Origin: Deltaproteobacteria bacterium
GTDB lineage: Bacteria > Myxococcota_A > UBA9042 > PHBI01 > JACKFB01
Direction of reading: 5' to 3'
DNA: 64,000 nt
Assembly: GCA_020632695.1 (NCBI GenBank)
Contig: JACKFB010000016.1
Span: 1 to 64,000, forward strand
Shown: positions 55,778 through 64,000 of the stretch, one piece after another
Position numbering within the stretch: the stretch's first letter is position 1
Layout of the letters: every line of letters begins with the position of its first letter
The notes under the pieces: generated by a model
What the model was told of the DNA's origin: nothing
What the model saw: only the letters and a program-made list of their open reading frames with translations
Database searches by the model: none
Program-made: the position numbers and the translations under genes

Positions 55778-58171
55778 TCAAGCCACCGGCCCCTTCGAGG
55801 TCTGCGCGCCGCGCAGGCGCAGCGCGTTGCCGATGACCGAGACCGAGCTCAGGCTCATGGCCGCCGCCGCCAGCATCGGCGAGAGCAGCCAGCCCAGCAG
55901 CGGGTACAGGGCGCCGGCCGCGATGGGCACGCCCAGCCCGTTGTAGATGAAGGCGAAGAAGAGGTTCTGCCGGATGTTGCGCATGGTCAGCGCCGACACG
56001 CGCCTGGCCCGCAGGATGCCTGCCAGATCGCCGCCGACCAGCGTGACCCCCGCCGACTCCATGGCCACGTCGGTGCCGGTGCCCATGGCGATGCCGACGT
56101 CGGCGCGCGCCAGGGCGGGCGCGTCGTTGACCCCGTCGCCCGCGACCGCCACCACGCGGCCCTCCCGCTGGAGCCGCTCGACGATGTCGCTCTTGCCCTC
56201 GGGGCGCACCCCGGCGTGCACCTCATCGATGCCCAGCGCCTGCGCCACCGCACGCGCCGTCGCCTCGACATCGCCGGTGACCATCACGATCCGCAGCCCC
56301 TGCTCGTGCAGCGCGCGGATCGTGTCGCGGGTGCTGGCCTTGATCGGGTCGGCCACCGCGATGAGGCCGGCGGTGCGCCCGTCGACCGACACCCGGAACG
56401 CGGTGTGCCCCTCTCGCCGCAGCCCCTCGGCCGCCTCGGAGAGCGCGCCCACCTCCACCCCGGCGGCCTCCAGGTGCGCCCGGCTGCCGACGCGCACCGC
56501 CCGCCCGCCGACCACGCCCGCCACGCCCTGCCCCGTCGTCGACGCGAAGCCCTCGACCGCGTCGCGCGCCGACAGCCCGCGCTCTTCCGCCCCGGCCACC
56601 ACGGCCGCGGCCAGCGGATGCTCGCTGGCCCGCTCCAGGGACGCCGCCAGCGCGAGCACCTCATCGGCCTCGAAGCCCTCGGCGGCCTCCACGCTCACCA
56701 CCCGTGGCCGCCCCTCGGTGAGCGTCCCCGTCTTGTCGACGACCAGCGTGTTCACGCCGCGCAGCACCTCGATCGAGCGCGCGTCGCGGAAGAGCACGCC
56801 CTCGCGCGCCGCGCGGCCCATCGCCACCGTGATCGACACGGGCGTCGCCAGCCCCAGCGCGCACGGGCACGCGACGATGAGCACCGAGATGGCGCTGAGC
56901 AGCGCGTGCCCGAAGCGCGGCTCGGGGCCGAAGAGCATCCAGGCGCCGAACGCGACGATGGCCGCCAGCACCACGGCCGGCACGAACCACCCGGCGACGC
57001 GGTCGGCCAGGGCCTGCACCGGCGCCCGGCTCCGCTGGGCCTTGGCGACCAGCGCGACGATGCGTGCGAGCAGCGTCTCCGACCCGACCCGTGCCGCCTC
57101 CATGACGAAGCCGCCGGTGCCGTTGACGGTGCCACCGATGACCTCGTCGCCGGCCTCCACGGCCACCGGGACCGGCTCCCCGGTCACCATCGCCGTGTCC
57201 ACCTGGCTGCGCCCGGCCACGATGACGCCGTCCACGGGCACCCGCTCGCCCGGACGCACCCGCAGCCGGTCGCCCACCGCGACCCGGTCGAGCGGCACGT
57301 CCTCCTCGACGCCCTCGTGGCCGAGGCGCCGCGCCGTCTTCGGCGCCAGCTCCAGCAGCGCGCGCAGGGCGTCGCCAGTGCGCTGTCGGGCGCGCAGCTC
57401 CAGCACCTGGCCCAGCAGCACCAGGGTGACGATGACCGCCGCCGACTCGAAGTAGAGCGGCGCCTCGCCGTGGTTCGTGAAGGCCTCCGGGATGAGCCCC
57501 GGGGCCAGCACCGACACCACGCTCGACACGAAGGCGACGGCGACGCCGATGCCGATGAGGGTGAACATGTTGAGGTTCCACGTCCGCACCGAGCGCACCG
57601 CGCGCACCAGCAGCGGCCAGCCCGCGTAGAACACCACCGGCACGGCCAGGACCAGCTCCAGCCAGGGCCGCATGCCCCCCGGCAGGACCCGGCTCACCGG
57701 CTGCCCCGGCAGCATGTCGCCCATCGCCACCAGCAGGAGCGGCAGCGTGAAGGCCGCGCCCAGCCAGAAGCGCCGCGTCATGTCGCGCAGCTCGGTGTCG
57801 TCCGGGGCCTCGGCCGTCGGCGTCTCGGGCTCCAGCGCCATGCCGCACTTGGGGCAGCTCCCCGGGGCGGGCTCCCGCACCTCGGGGTCCATCGGGCACA
57901 CCCACATCGTGCCGGGCGGCGCCGCAGGGGCGGCACGCTCCGGAGCCTCCGCCGGAGCCAGGTAGCGGCCGGGGTCGGCGGCGAACTTCGTCGCGCAGCC
58001 CGCACAGCAGAAGGGGTAGCTCACCCCGCCGTGCTCGACCCGGTGGGGGGTGTCCGCCTTGGGCGTCATCCCGCACACCGGGTCCTTCTCGGCCCTCGGC
58101 GGCGCGGTCACCGAGGCGGCGCCGTGGCCGCAGCACCCGCCGTGGCCGCCGTGCGCGCCGTCGGTGGTCAC
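55778..58171 (-). CDS. copA: Copper-translocating P-type ATPase with YHS and heavy-metal-binding domains
   Basis: 797 residues from GTG 58171, overlapping the upstream stop (GTGA). The N-terminus is GGHGGCCGHG, then a YHS domain (DPVCGM...CCAGC) and a heavy-metal-binding module (WVCPMDPEV, CPKCGMALEP) in place of the usual HMA domains. The P1B-1 core has CPC in ACPCALG (about 433), DKTGTLT (about 480), HPLAAA and GDGVNDAPAL. It exports Cu(I) or Ag(I) across the inner membrane. The last copper gene of the operon that begins with cusB. Confidence 0.95.
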   Translation of the reverse strand: MTTDGAHGGHGGCCGHGAASVTAPPRAEKDPVCGMTPKADTPHRVEHGGVSYPFCCAGCATKFAADPGRYLAPAEAPERAAPAAPPGTMWVCPMDPEVREPAPGSCPKCGMALEPETPTAEAPDDTELRDMTRRFWLGAAFTLPLLLVAMGDMLPGQPVSRVLPGGMRPWLELVLAVPVVFYAGWPLLVRAVRSVRTWNLNMFTLIGIGVAVAFVSSVVSVLAPGLIPEAFTNHGEAPLYFESAAVIVTLVLLGQVLELRARQRTGDALRALLELAPKTARRLGHEGVEEDVPLDRVAVGDRLRVRPGERVPVDGVIVAGRSQVDTAMVTGEPVPVAVEAGDEVIGGTVNGTGGFVMEAARVGSETLLARIVALVAKAQRSRAPVQALADRVAGWFVPAVVLAAIVAFGAWMLFGPEPRFGHALLSAISVLIVACPCALGLATPVSITVAMGRAAREGVLFRDARSIEVLRGVNTLVVDKTGTLTEGRPRVVSVEAAEGFEADEVLALAASLERASEHPLAAAVVAGAEERGLSARDAVEGFASTTGQGVAGVVGGRAVRVGSRAHLEAAGVEVGALSEAAEGLRREGHTAFRVSVDGRTAGLIAVADPIKASTRDTIRALHEQGLRIVMVTGDVEATARAVAQALGIDEVHAGVRPEGKSDIVERLQREGRVVAVAGDGVNDAPALARADVGIAMGTGTDVAMESAGVTLVGGDLAGILRARRVSALTMRNIRQNLFFAFIYNGLGVPIAAGALYPLLGWLLSPMLAAAAMSLSSVSVIGNALRLRGAQTSKGPVA

Positions 58172-58704
58172 GGGGTCATCTCGGTCGCGGCGCCGCACTC
58201 GAGCATCGACTTGCCCATGTAGGGGTTGGCCATCTTGGTGCCCTGCTCCACCCACTTCTTGTAGCCCTTGGCCATCGGGCACATGAAGGCGTGCAGCCCC
58301 TCGCCCACCGAGGGCTCGGCCACCACCCAGCCGATGAAGGCCTTGGACGCCTCGCCGAAGGCCAGGCGCGCGGCGGCGATGTCGTCGGCCGCCGCCAGCC
58401 GCGTGGCCTGCGTCGACACGGTGTCGATGAGCTCCTTGCCCTTGACGCCCTCGCGCATCGCCTCGGCGCCGGCCGCCTTCGCCAGCCCGGCGGCGGCCTG
58501 CTTCGCGCGCGCGAGGTCGTCGGCCGCCAGCGCGGCCCGGGTGGCCTCGTAGCCATCGGTCACCGGATTCGGCGGGACCTTGGGCTCGGTCTCGGCGGCC
58601 GCGGCGGCGGCGGGCGGGGCGTCCTTGGCGCCGCAGGCCAGCGGCGCCGCCAGCAGCAGGGTGGCCAGGGTCAGGGTCGTCAGCAAGGCGGTCGAGAGCT
58701 TCAT
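58168..58704 (-). CDS. DUF3347 periplasmic copper-binding lipoprotein-like
   Basis: 178 residues. Signal peptide with LACG near 24 (possible lipobox). A helical part (about 45-125) is followed by the DUF3347 signature: FMCPMAKGYKKW, then ANPYMGKSMLECG. The Cys and Met residues fit Cu(I)/Ag(I) binding in the periplasm. The same module is fused to the C-terminus of the CusB-like adaptor in this operon. Likely a shuttle or buffer that hands metal to the efflux pump. Confidence 0.85.
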   Translation of the reverse strand: MKLSTALLTTLTLATLLLAAPLACGAKDAPPAAAAAAETEPKVPPNPVTDGYEATRAALAADDLARAKQAAAGLAKAAGAEAMREGVKGKELIDTVSTQATRLAAADDIAAARLAFGEASKAFIGWVVAEPSVGEGLHAFMCPMAKGYKKWVEQGTKMANPYMGKSMLECGAATEMTP

Positions 58705-58707
58705 CGG

Positions 58708-61700
58708 TCAGACCTCCGTCTGGGGGGTGAGGGGCGCGGGGGCACCGGGGGAATCATCATGCGGCCAGGCGGAGTCCCTACGCAGCAGCAGCCCGTGCCA
58801 TCCCGCATATAGCACCGGCACCACGAAGAGCGTTAGGAGCTCGCAGGCCATGCCACCGAAGGCGGGGATGGCCATCGGGATCATCACGTCCGAGCCACGG
58901 CCGTGGTTGGTCAGCACGGGCAAGAGCGCCAGCACCGTGGTGGCGGTGGTCATCAGGCAGGGGCGGATGCGGCGGCGGCCGGCGTCCAGGACGGCCTCGG
59001 TGATCTGCTCGCGCGAGCGGGGCGGCCGGTCGCGGAAGCGCTGGTCCAGGTAGGTGGCCATCAGCACGCCGTCGTCGGTGGCGATGCCCACCAGTGCGAT
59101 GAAGCCCACCCAGACCGCCACCGAGATGTTGGTGGGGCGCGCCTGGAACACCTCGCGCATGTCGTGGCCGAAGACCGAGAAGTCGAGGAACCACGGCTGC
59201 CCCCAGGCCCAGAGCGCCAGGAAGCCGCCGGAGAGCGCCACGGCGACGCCCGAGAACACCATCAGGGTGGTGGCGGTCGAGCGGAACTGCAGGTGCAGCA
59301 GCACGTAGATGAGCACCAGGGCCAGGGGGATGATGATCGCCAGGCGCTGGTCGCTGCGCGCCTTGGCCTCCCAGGTGCCGGCCAGGCGCCAGGTGACGCC
59401 CTCGGGGGTCGGGAGGCGCCCGCTGGCGGTGGCGTCCCGGATGGCGGCGCGGGCGGCCTCGACCACGGTGGTCTCCGCCTGCCCCGGGGCGGCGCCGAAG
59501 GTCACGTAGGCCGCCTTGAAGGTGTCCTCGCTGCGCACCATCTGCGGCCCGCGGGTGAACGCGATGTGCGCGACCTCACCTAGCGGGACCTGCGCGCCGG
59601 AGGGCGTCGGGATGCGGATGGCGGCGATCTCGTCGGGGCTCGAGCGCAGCTCCGCGGGGTAGCGGATGCGCACCGGGTAGCCCTCGCGCCCCTCGATGGT
59701 GCGGGTGAGCGGCTTGCCGCCGATGGCCACCTCGATGACCTGCTGGAGGTCGTCGATGTGCAGCCCGTAGCGGCCCAGCGCCACCCGGTCGGGCTGGATC
59801 TCCAGGTAGGGGGTGCCCACGACGCGGTCGGCGACCACCGAGCCGGCGGCGATCTCCGGCAGCGTCGACAGGAGCTGCTCGAGGCCCCGGGCGAAGGTGT
59901 CCAGGCTCGCGAGATCGGGGCCGCGCACCTTGACCCCCATCGCGCCGCGCATGCCGGTCTGGAGCATCACGATGCGGGTCTCGATGGGCTGGAGCTTCGG
60001 CGCGGAGGTCAGCTCCGGCGTGCGGGCGACCGCGACGATGGCGTCCCACACGTCGCGCGAGCTGCGGATCTCCGGCCGCCAGTTCCGCACGCGCTCGCCG
60101 CCTTCGCCCGTGCCCCACTCCGGACGCAGCGTGACGATGGTCTCGATCATGGAGGTGGGCGCGGGGTCCAGCGCCGACTCGACGCGGCCGAGCTTGCCCA
60201 CCGCGTGCTCGACTTCGGGCAGCGAGGCGATGGCGCGGTCCACGGCGGCCATGGCCTCGTGGACGGCCCCGATGGAGGCGTGCGGCATGGCGGACGGCAT
60301 GTAGAGGAAGCTGCCCTCGTCGAGGTGCGGCATGAACTCGCCCTCGAGGCCCGGCATGCGCGCGCGGGCGCCCGCGGTGAGCCGGTCGGGCAGCCAGCCG
60401 AGGGTGGTCGGCGCGCCCAGCCAGGCGGTGAGGCCGGCGAAGACCAGCAGCGCGGGCAGGCAGAGGAAGGCCGCCTTGTGGCGGAGGGCCACCCCGAGCA
60501 GGTAGGGATACCCCCACTGGAAGAGCGCCAGGCCGCCGAGCAGGCCGCCGAGCAGCAGCACCACGAAGGCGGTGTTTGCCAGCTCGCTGGCGCCGAGACC
60601 GAGCGGCATCCAGTGACGGGCAAGCAGCCAGGCGACGACCAGGGCCAGCAGCGCCAGGGCGGCGAGGCGCAGGGGCGCGGGCAGGCGGGGGATGGAGCCG
60701 CGGGCCGCCCAGCGCCGGGGCAGGCGCGGCCACAGCGCGGTGGCGGCCACGGGGAGCACGAAGAGGGCGACGATGAGGGAGGCGACCAGCGCGAAGGTCT
60801 TCGTCCAGGCCAGCGGGTGGAAGAGGCGCCCCTCGGCGGCCTGCAGCGCGAAGACCGGCAGGAAGCTGAGCACGGTGGTGCCGACGGCGGTGACGACGGC
60901 GCCGGCCACCTCGGCGGTCGCCCGGGCGACGGTGACGCGCCGCGGCTCGTCGTCGGGGGCGCGGGCGAGGTGCTGGCCGATGTTCTCGGTGACCACGATG
61001 CCCATGTCGACCATGGTGCCGATGGCGATGGCGATGCCCGAGAGCGAGAGGAGGTTGGCGTCGATGCCGAAGCTGCGCATGGCCAGGAAGGTGAACAAGA
61101 CCGCCAGGGGCAGCAGGCTCGCGACCAGCAGCGACGCGCGCAGGTCCATCAGCAGCACCAGGATGACCAGGATGGTCACCAGCACCTCGTCGGTCAGCGC
61201 CTGATCGAGGGTGTCCAGGGTCTCGCCGATGAGCTCGGTGCGGTCGTAGAAGGGGACGATGGTCACCCTGGAGCGGGTGCCGTCGGGGAGGACGCGCTCG
61301 GGCAAGGACGGCGCCACCTCGGCGATGCGCTCGCGCAGGCCCTCGAGCGCCTCGATGGGGCTGCCCCCGTAGCGCGCGACGGCCACCCCGCCGACGGCCT
61401 CGGCGCCGTCCTTGTCGAGCACACCGCGCCTGAGCGCCGGCCCGCGGTGGACCACGCCCAGGTCGCGCAGCCGCAGCGCCACGCCGTCGCGCGCCCGCAC
61501 GGCGACGTCGGCGAGGTCCTCGGTGTCGCCGAGCTTCCCGAGGCCGCGCACGACGTACTCGACACGGTTGACCTCGATGGTGCGCGCGCCCACGTCGCGG
61601 TTCGAGCGCTGGACCGCGGCGATCACCTCGTCCAGCCGCACGCCGTAGGCCTCCAGCGCCGCCGGATCCAGGTCGATCTGGTACTCCTGGACGTAGCCCC

Positions 61701-62292
61701 CGACGCTGGCCACCTCGGCGATGCCGGGCGCGCTGGCCAGCGCCGGCGCCACGTGGAAGTCCTGCAGCGCCCGCAGCTCCGCCAGGGAGAACCCGCCCGC
61801 CGCCTTCCCGTCGGGATCGCGCCCCTCCAGCGTGTACCAGAAGATCTGGCCGAGCGCCGTCGCGTCAGGCCCCAGCGCCGGGCTCACCCCGGGTGGCAGC
61901 AGGCCATCGGGCAGGCTGGTCAGCTTCTCCAGCACCCGCGAGCGCCCCCAGTAGAAGTCGACGTCGTCCTCCAGCAGCACCTGCACCATGGAGGCGCCGA
62001 ACATCGAGGTGCCGCGCACCGTGCGCACGCCCGGGACGCCCAGCAGCGCCACGGTCAGCGGGTAGGTGAGCTGGTCCTCGACGTCGGTGGGGCTGCGGCC
62101 GGGCCACGGCGTGTAGACGATCTGCTGGGCCTCGCCGTAGTCGGGGATGGCGTCCACCGGCACGGGCAGGCTCGGCAGCGGGCCCAGGTCCCAGCCGAAG
62201 GGCGCCGAGGCCAGCCCGCCCAGCGTGAGCACCAGCACCAGCAGCACGGCCACCAGCCGCGTCTCGAGCAGGGTCTCGAAGAGGCGCTTCAT
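58708..62292 (-). CDS. cusA: CusA/CzcA-type heavy-metal RND pump
   Basis: 1194 residues, ATG at 62292 overlapping the cusB stop region (62289). RND proton antiporter: periplasmic loops after TM1 (PTDVEDQLTYPL, GTSMFGASMVQVLLEDDVDFYWGRSRV) and the conserved TM4-5 stretch (IAIGTMVDMGIVVTENI). The C-terminal bundle has IALVGIATDDGVLMATYL. Family members are about 1,040-1,060 residues long; here an extra segment of about 120 residues with three hydrophobic stretches lies in the middle (about 530-640). It should export Cu/Ag (or Co/Zn/Cd) across the periplasm; the local copper domains favour Cu/Ag. Confidence 0.95.
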   Translation of the reverse strand: MKRLFETLLETRLVAVLLVLVLTLGGLASAPFGWDLGPLPSLPVPVDAIPDYGEAQQIVYTPWPGRSPTDVEDQLTYPLTVALLGVPGVRTVRGTSMFGASMVQVLLEDDVDFYWGRSRVLEKLTSLPDGLLPPGVSPALGPDATALGQIFWYTLEGRDPDGKAAGGFSLAELRALQDFHVAPALASAPGIAEVASVGGYVQEYQIDLDPAALEAYGVRLDEVIAAVQRSNRDVGARTIEVNRVEYVVRGLGKLGDTEDLADVAVRARDGVALRLRDLGVVHRGPALRRGVLDKDGAEAVGGVAVARYGGSPIEALEGLRERIAEVAPSLPERVLPDGTRSRVTIVPFYDRTELIGETLDTLDQALTDEVLVTILVILVLLMDLRASLLVASLLPLAVLFTFLAMRSFGIDANLLSLSGIAIAIGTMVDMGIVVTENIGQHLARAPDDEPRRVTVARATAEVAGAVVTAVGTTVLSFLPVFALQAAEGRLFHPLAWTKTFALVASLIVALFVLPVAATALWPRLPRRWAARGSIPRLPAPLRLAALALLALVVAWLLARHWMPLGLGASELANTAFVVLLLGGLLGGLALFQWGYPYLLGVALRHKAAFLCLPALLVFAGLTAWLGAPTTLGWLPDRLTAGARARMPGLEGEFMPHLDEGSFLYMPSAMPHASIGAVHEAMAAVDRAIASLPEVEHAVGKLGRVESALDPAPTSMIETIVTLRPEWGTGEGGERVRNWRPEIRSSRDVWDAIVAVARTPELTSAPKLQPIETRIVMLQTGMRGAMGVKVRGPDLASLDTFARGLEQLLSTLPEIAAGSVVADRVVGTPYLEIQPDRVALGRYGLHIDDLQQVIEVAIGGKPLTRTIEGREGYPVRIRYPAELRSSPDEIAAIRIPTPSGAQVPLGEVAHIAFTRGPQMVRSEDTFKAAYVTFGAAPGQAETTVVEAARAAIRDATASGRLPTPEGVTWRLAGTWEAKARSDQRLAIIIPLALVLIYVLLHLQFRSTATTLMVFSGVAVALSGGFLALWAWGQPWFLDFSVFGHDMREVFQARPTNISVAVWVGFIALVGIATDDGVLMATYLDQRFRDRPPRSREQITEAVLDAGRRRIRPCLMTTATTVLALLPVLTNHGRGSDVMIPMAIPAFGGMACELLTLFVVPVLYAGWHGLLLRRDSAWPHDDSPGAPAPLTPQTEV

Positions 62293-64000
62293 GGCGTCTC
62301 TCCGGCGCCCTCACCTCGCAGCTCGACGTCGCCGCAGCGCAGCATGGCGGGGCCGTAGTACGGGTTGGCCACCGCGCCCGGCGCCTGGAGCCAGAGCGCG
62401 CCGGCGCCTTCGCGCGCCATCGGACAGCGCACCATCTCCCAGGGGCGGCTCAGCCCGGCTCCCCAGGTCCGCAGCAGCGGCTCGAGGCCGTCCATGAAGC
62501 GCCCGAGCGCAGCGCGCTGGCCGGTGAGGTCGGTGCTCCCGCGCAGCGCCTCGGCGGCCGCGAGCAGCGCGGGGTCCAGCGGTCCTGGCGCCACCGCGGC
62601 GAGCTCGGTGGTCGCCTCCCCGAGGGGTCCGACCAGCCCGCGCGCCGCCTCGAGGTCGTCCGCCGCCAGCGCCGCGGTCAGGCGCGCCACGCGGGACACC
62701 GTGGCGTCCAGCGCCGCCGTGAACGCAGGCGTCGCCTCGCCGCCAGGGGGCGGCGCCTGGGCCGCCGGCGCCGCGTGCCCGTGCTCGTGCGCCTCCGCCT
62801 GCGAGTCCAGCGTCATCATCGAGGTGTCGCCGCGGATCTGCAGTGCGCTGTCCAGCTTGAAGGCGCCCTCCCGCACCACGCGCTCGCCCTCGACGAGACC
62901 CGAGCGCACCACCACCCCGTCGGCGACCCGCGGCCCCAACTCGACCTCGCGCAGCGCGTAGGTGGGGCGTTCCCGGTCGGGCACCTCGACGAAGACCACC
63001 GTCCGCTTGCCGGTCCAAAGCGGCGCGGTGGCGGGGATCACCAACGGCAGCACCCCGCCCGCCTCGGCGCGGAGCTGCGGGCCGACCAGCCAGTGCTCCT
63101 CGGCCGGCACCAGCGGCATCCCGCACACCTCGCAGCGCCCGGGCGCGTCGGCGACGACCTCGGGGTGCATCGGCGAGATCCACTTGCCCGCCAGCCCCGA
63201 CACCGCCGACGCGCCGCCGCCGCCCACCGAGGCCGACACCCGCCCGCGCACGAACATGCCGGGCTTCAGGGCCTCGCCGGGGTTGTCCACGGCCACGCGC
63301 ACCGGGACGGTGCGGGTCCGGGGATCCAGGGTCGGCGAGATGAAGCTCACGGTGCCGGAGATGGACGGCCCCGGCGCGGCCTCCGCCTCGATGGCGACCT
63401 CCTGGCCGTATCGCAGCCACCGCAGCTCGGACTCGTGCGCGTCGAGGATGACCCACACGCGCGACAGGTCGGCGATCGTGTAGATGGGGCTCCCGGTCTC
63501 GACGTACTCGCCCTGCAGCGCGCTCTTCGCGGTCACGGTGCCGCCGATGGGCGCGTAGATTGTGACCGTGCGGCGCGGCTTCCGGTCCGAGGCCACCTGG
63601 CGGATCTGCCACTCGCGCAGACCCCACAGCCGCAGCTTCTGGCGCGCCGCCTCGGCCGCCAGCTTCGCGCCCTCGGCGGCCTCACCGCCCAGCGGCTCCA
63701 TGCGCCGGGCCAGGCGCGCCGCCTCCACGTAGTCCTGCTGCGCCACGTAGAGCTCGGGGCTGTAGAGCTCGAAGAGGTGGTCGCCCTTCTCCACCCGGGT
63801 CCCGGTGGCGTCGACGAACATGCGCTCGATGCGCCCGCCCAGCCACGCGGTGATGGTGGCGACGCGCGTCTCGTCCAGGGCGATGCGCCCGGTCAGGCGC
63901 AGGTCGACGCTGGCCGGACGGCGCTCGACCGACGCGGTCTGGATGCGCGCCAGGGCCTGGGCCTCCGGGCTGAGCGACACCTCCGCGCTCGGCTGGGCGG
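62289..64000 (-). CDS. cusB: CusB-like efflux adaptor, N-terminus beyond window
   Basis: At least 570 residues; the frame continues past 64000, so the start and signal peptide are missing. Order: beta-barrel/lipoyl/hairpin (SPELYVAQQDYVEAA; GGTVTAKSALQGEYVETGSPIY), a heavy-metal-binding module (WISPMHPEV, CEVCGMPLVP), a second barrel (FVEVPDRERPTYALREVEL) and a C-terminal DUF3347 module (VRCPMA, ANPYYGPAMLRCGD). It links CusA to an outer-membrane channel and passes metal to the pump. Its stop overlaps the cusA ATG by 4 bp. Confidence 0.92.
   Translation of the reverse strand, partial: AQPSAEVSLSPEAQALARIQTASVERRPASVDLRLTGRIALDETRVATITAWLGGRIERMFVDATGTRVEKGDHLFELYSPELYVAQQDYVEAARLARRMEPLGGEAAEGAKLAAEAARQKLRLWGLREWQIRQVASDRKPRRTVTIYAPIGGTVTAKSALQGEYVETGSPIYTIADLSRVWVILDAHESELRWLRYGQEVAIEAEAAPGPSISGTVSFISPTLDPRTRTVPVRVAVDNPGEALKPGMFVRGRVSASVGGGGASAVSGLAGKWISPMHPEVVADAPGRCEVCGMPLVPAEEHWLVGPQLRAEAGGVLPLVIPATAPLWTGKRTVVFVEVPDRERPTYALREVELGPRVADGVVVRSGLVEGERVVREGAFKLDSALQIRGDTSMMTLDSQAEAHEHGHAAPAAQAPPPGGEATPAFTAALDATVSRVARLTAALAADDLEAARGLVGPLGEATTELAAVAPGPLDPALLAAAEALRGSTDLTGQRAALGRFMDGLEPLLRTWGAGLSRPWEMVRCPMAREGAGALWLQAPGAVANPYYGPAMLRCGDVELRGEGAGETP

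Overview
The window is about 72 % G+C and gene-dense. It carries several traits of Myxococcota and related former deltaproteobacteria: Ser/Thr protein kinases, many lipoproteins with Asp/Thr/Pro-rich linkers, Cys-rich MopE-like repeats, a lipoprotein VWA domain and few assignable regulators. The lineage is inferred from style, not from a marker gene. No rRNA, tRNA, CRISPR array, insertion sequence or phage module was seen.

Layout. 1-1215 (-): a truncated Ser/Thr kinase. 1578-2918: a VWA lipoprotein. 3036-9926 (+): a tight head-to-tail carotenoid operon (CrtL-type lycopene cyclase, crtI, crtB, a SAM methyltransferase, crtU, a Rieske protein), predicted to make an aromatic isorenieratene-type carotenoid. 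GGPP synthase is not in the window. 9948-14000 (-): a glycosyltransferase and an MMPL/RND membrane protein in one operon. 14354-25707: an unusual envelope or lipid locus with two paralogous radical SAM proteins sharing a CNEYD motif, two CDP-alcohol phosphotransferases, a MOP flippase, a membrane-anchored methyltransferase, a two-domain NlpC/P60 lipoprotein and a CrtC/Svf1-like secreted protein. This is the best candidate for an undescribed pathway.

25734-36263: an M23 peptidase, a MopE-like Cys-rich lipoprotein, a TfoX-like protein, a lipoprotein, a second and divergent kinase, a small lipoprotein paired with a coiled-coil secreted protein, and a Tat-exported PhoD-like phosphatase. 36678-46779: a hypothetical protein ending in a 92-bp tandem repeat, a WD40-type membrane protein, SlyD-like FKBP, a universal stress protein, a GT39-like membrane protein, a TPDT-repeat lipoprotein, a PilZ-like protein and an outer-membrane lipoprotein. 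46934-55703: a GH92 mannosidase lipoprotein, a J-domain-like membrane protein, an ABC-2 exporter, a di-haem cytochrome and a small lipoprotein. 55778-64000 (-): a copper/silver efflux operon, CusB-like, CusA-like, DUF3347 protein, then CopA-type ATPase.

Regulatory signals seen by eye: a TTGACA-N17-TATTGA promoter next to G-rich repeats before the first radical SAM gene, a recurring TATNNT box 6-7 nt before start codons that suggests leaderless transcripts, and several hairpins and palindromes between genes. All functions come from reading motifs in translated sequence. No database search was possible.
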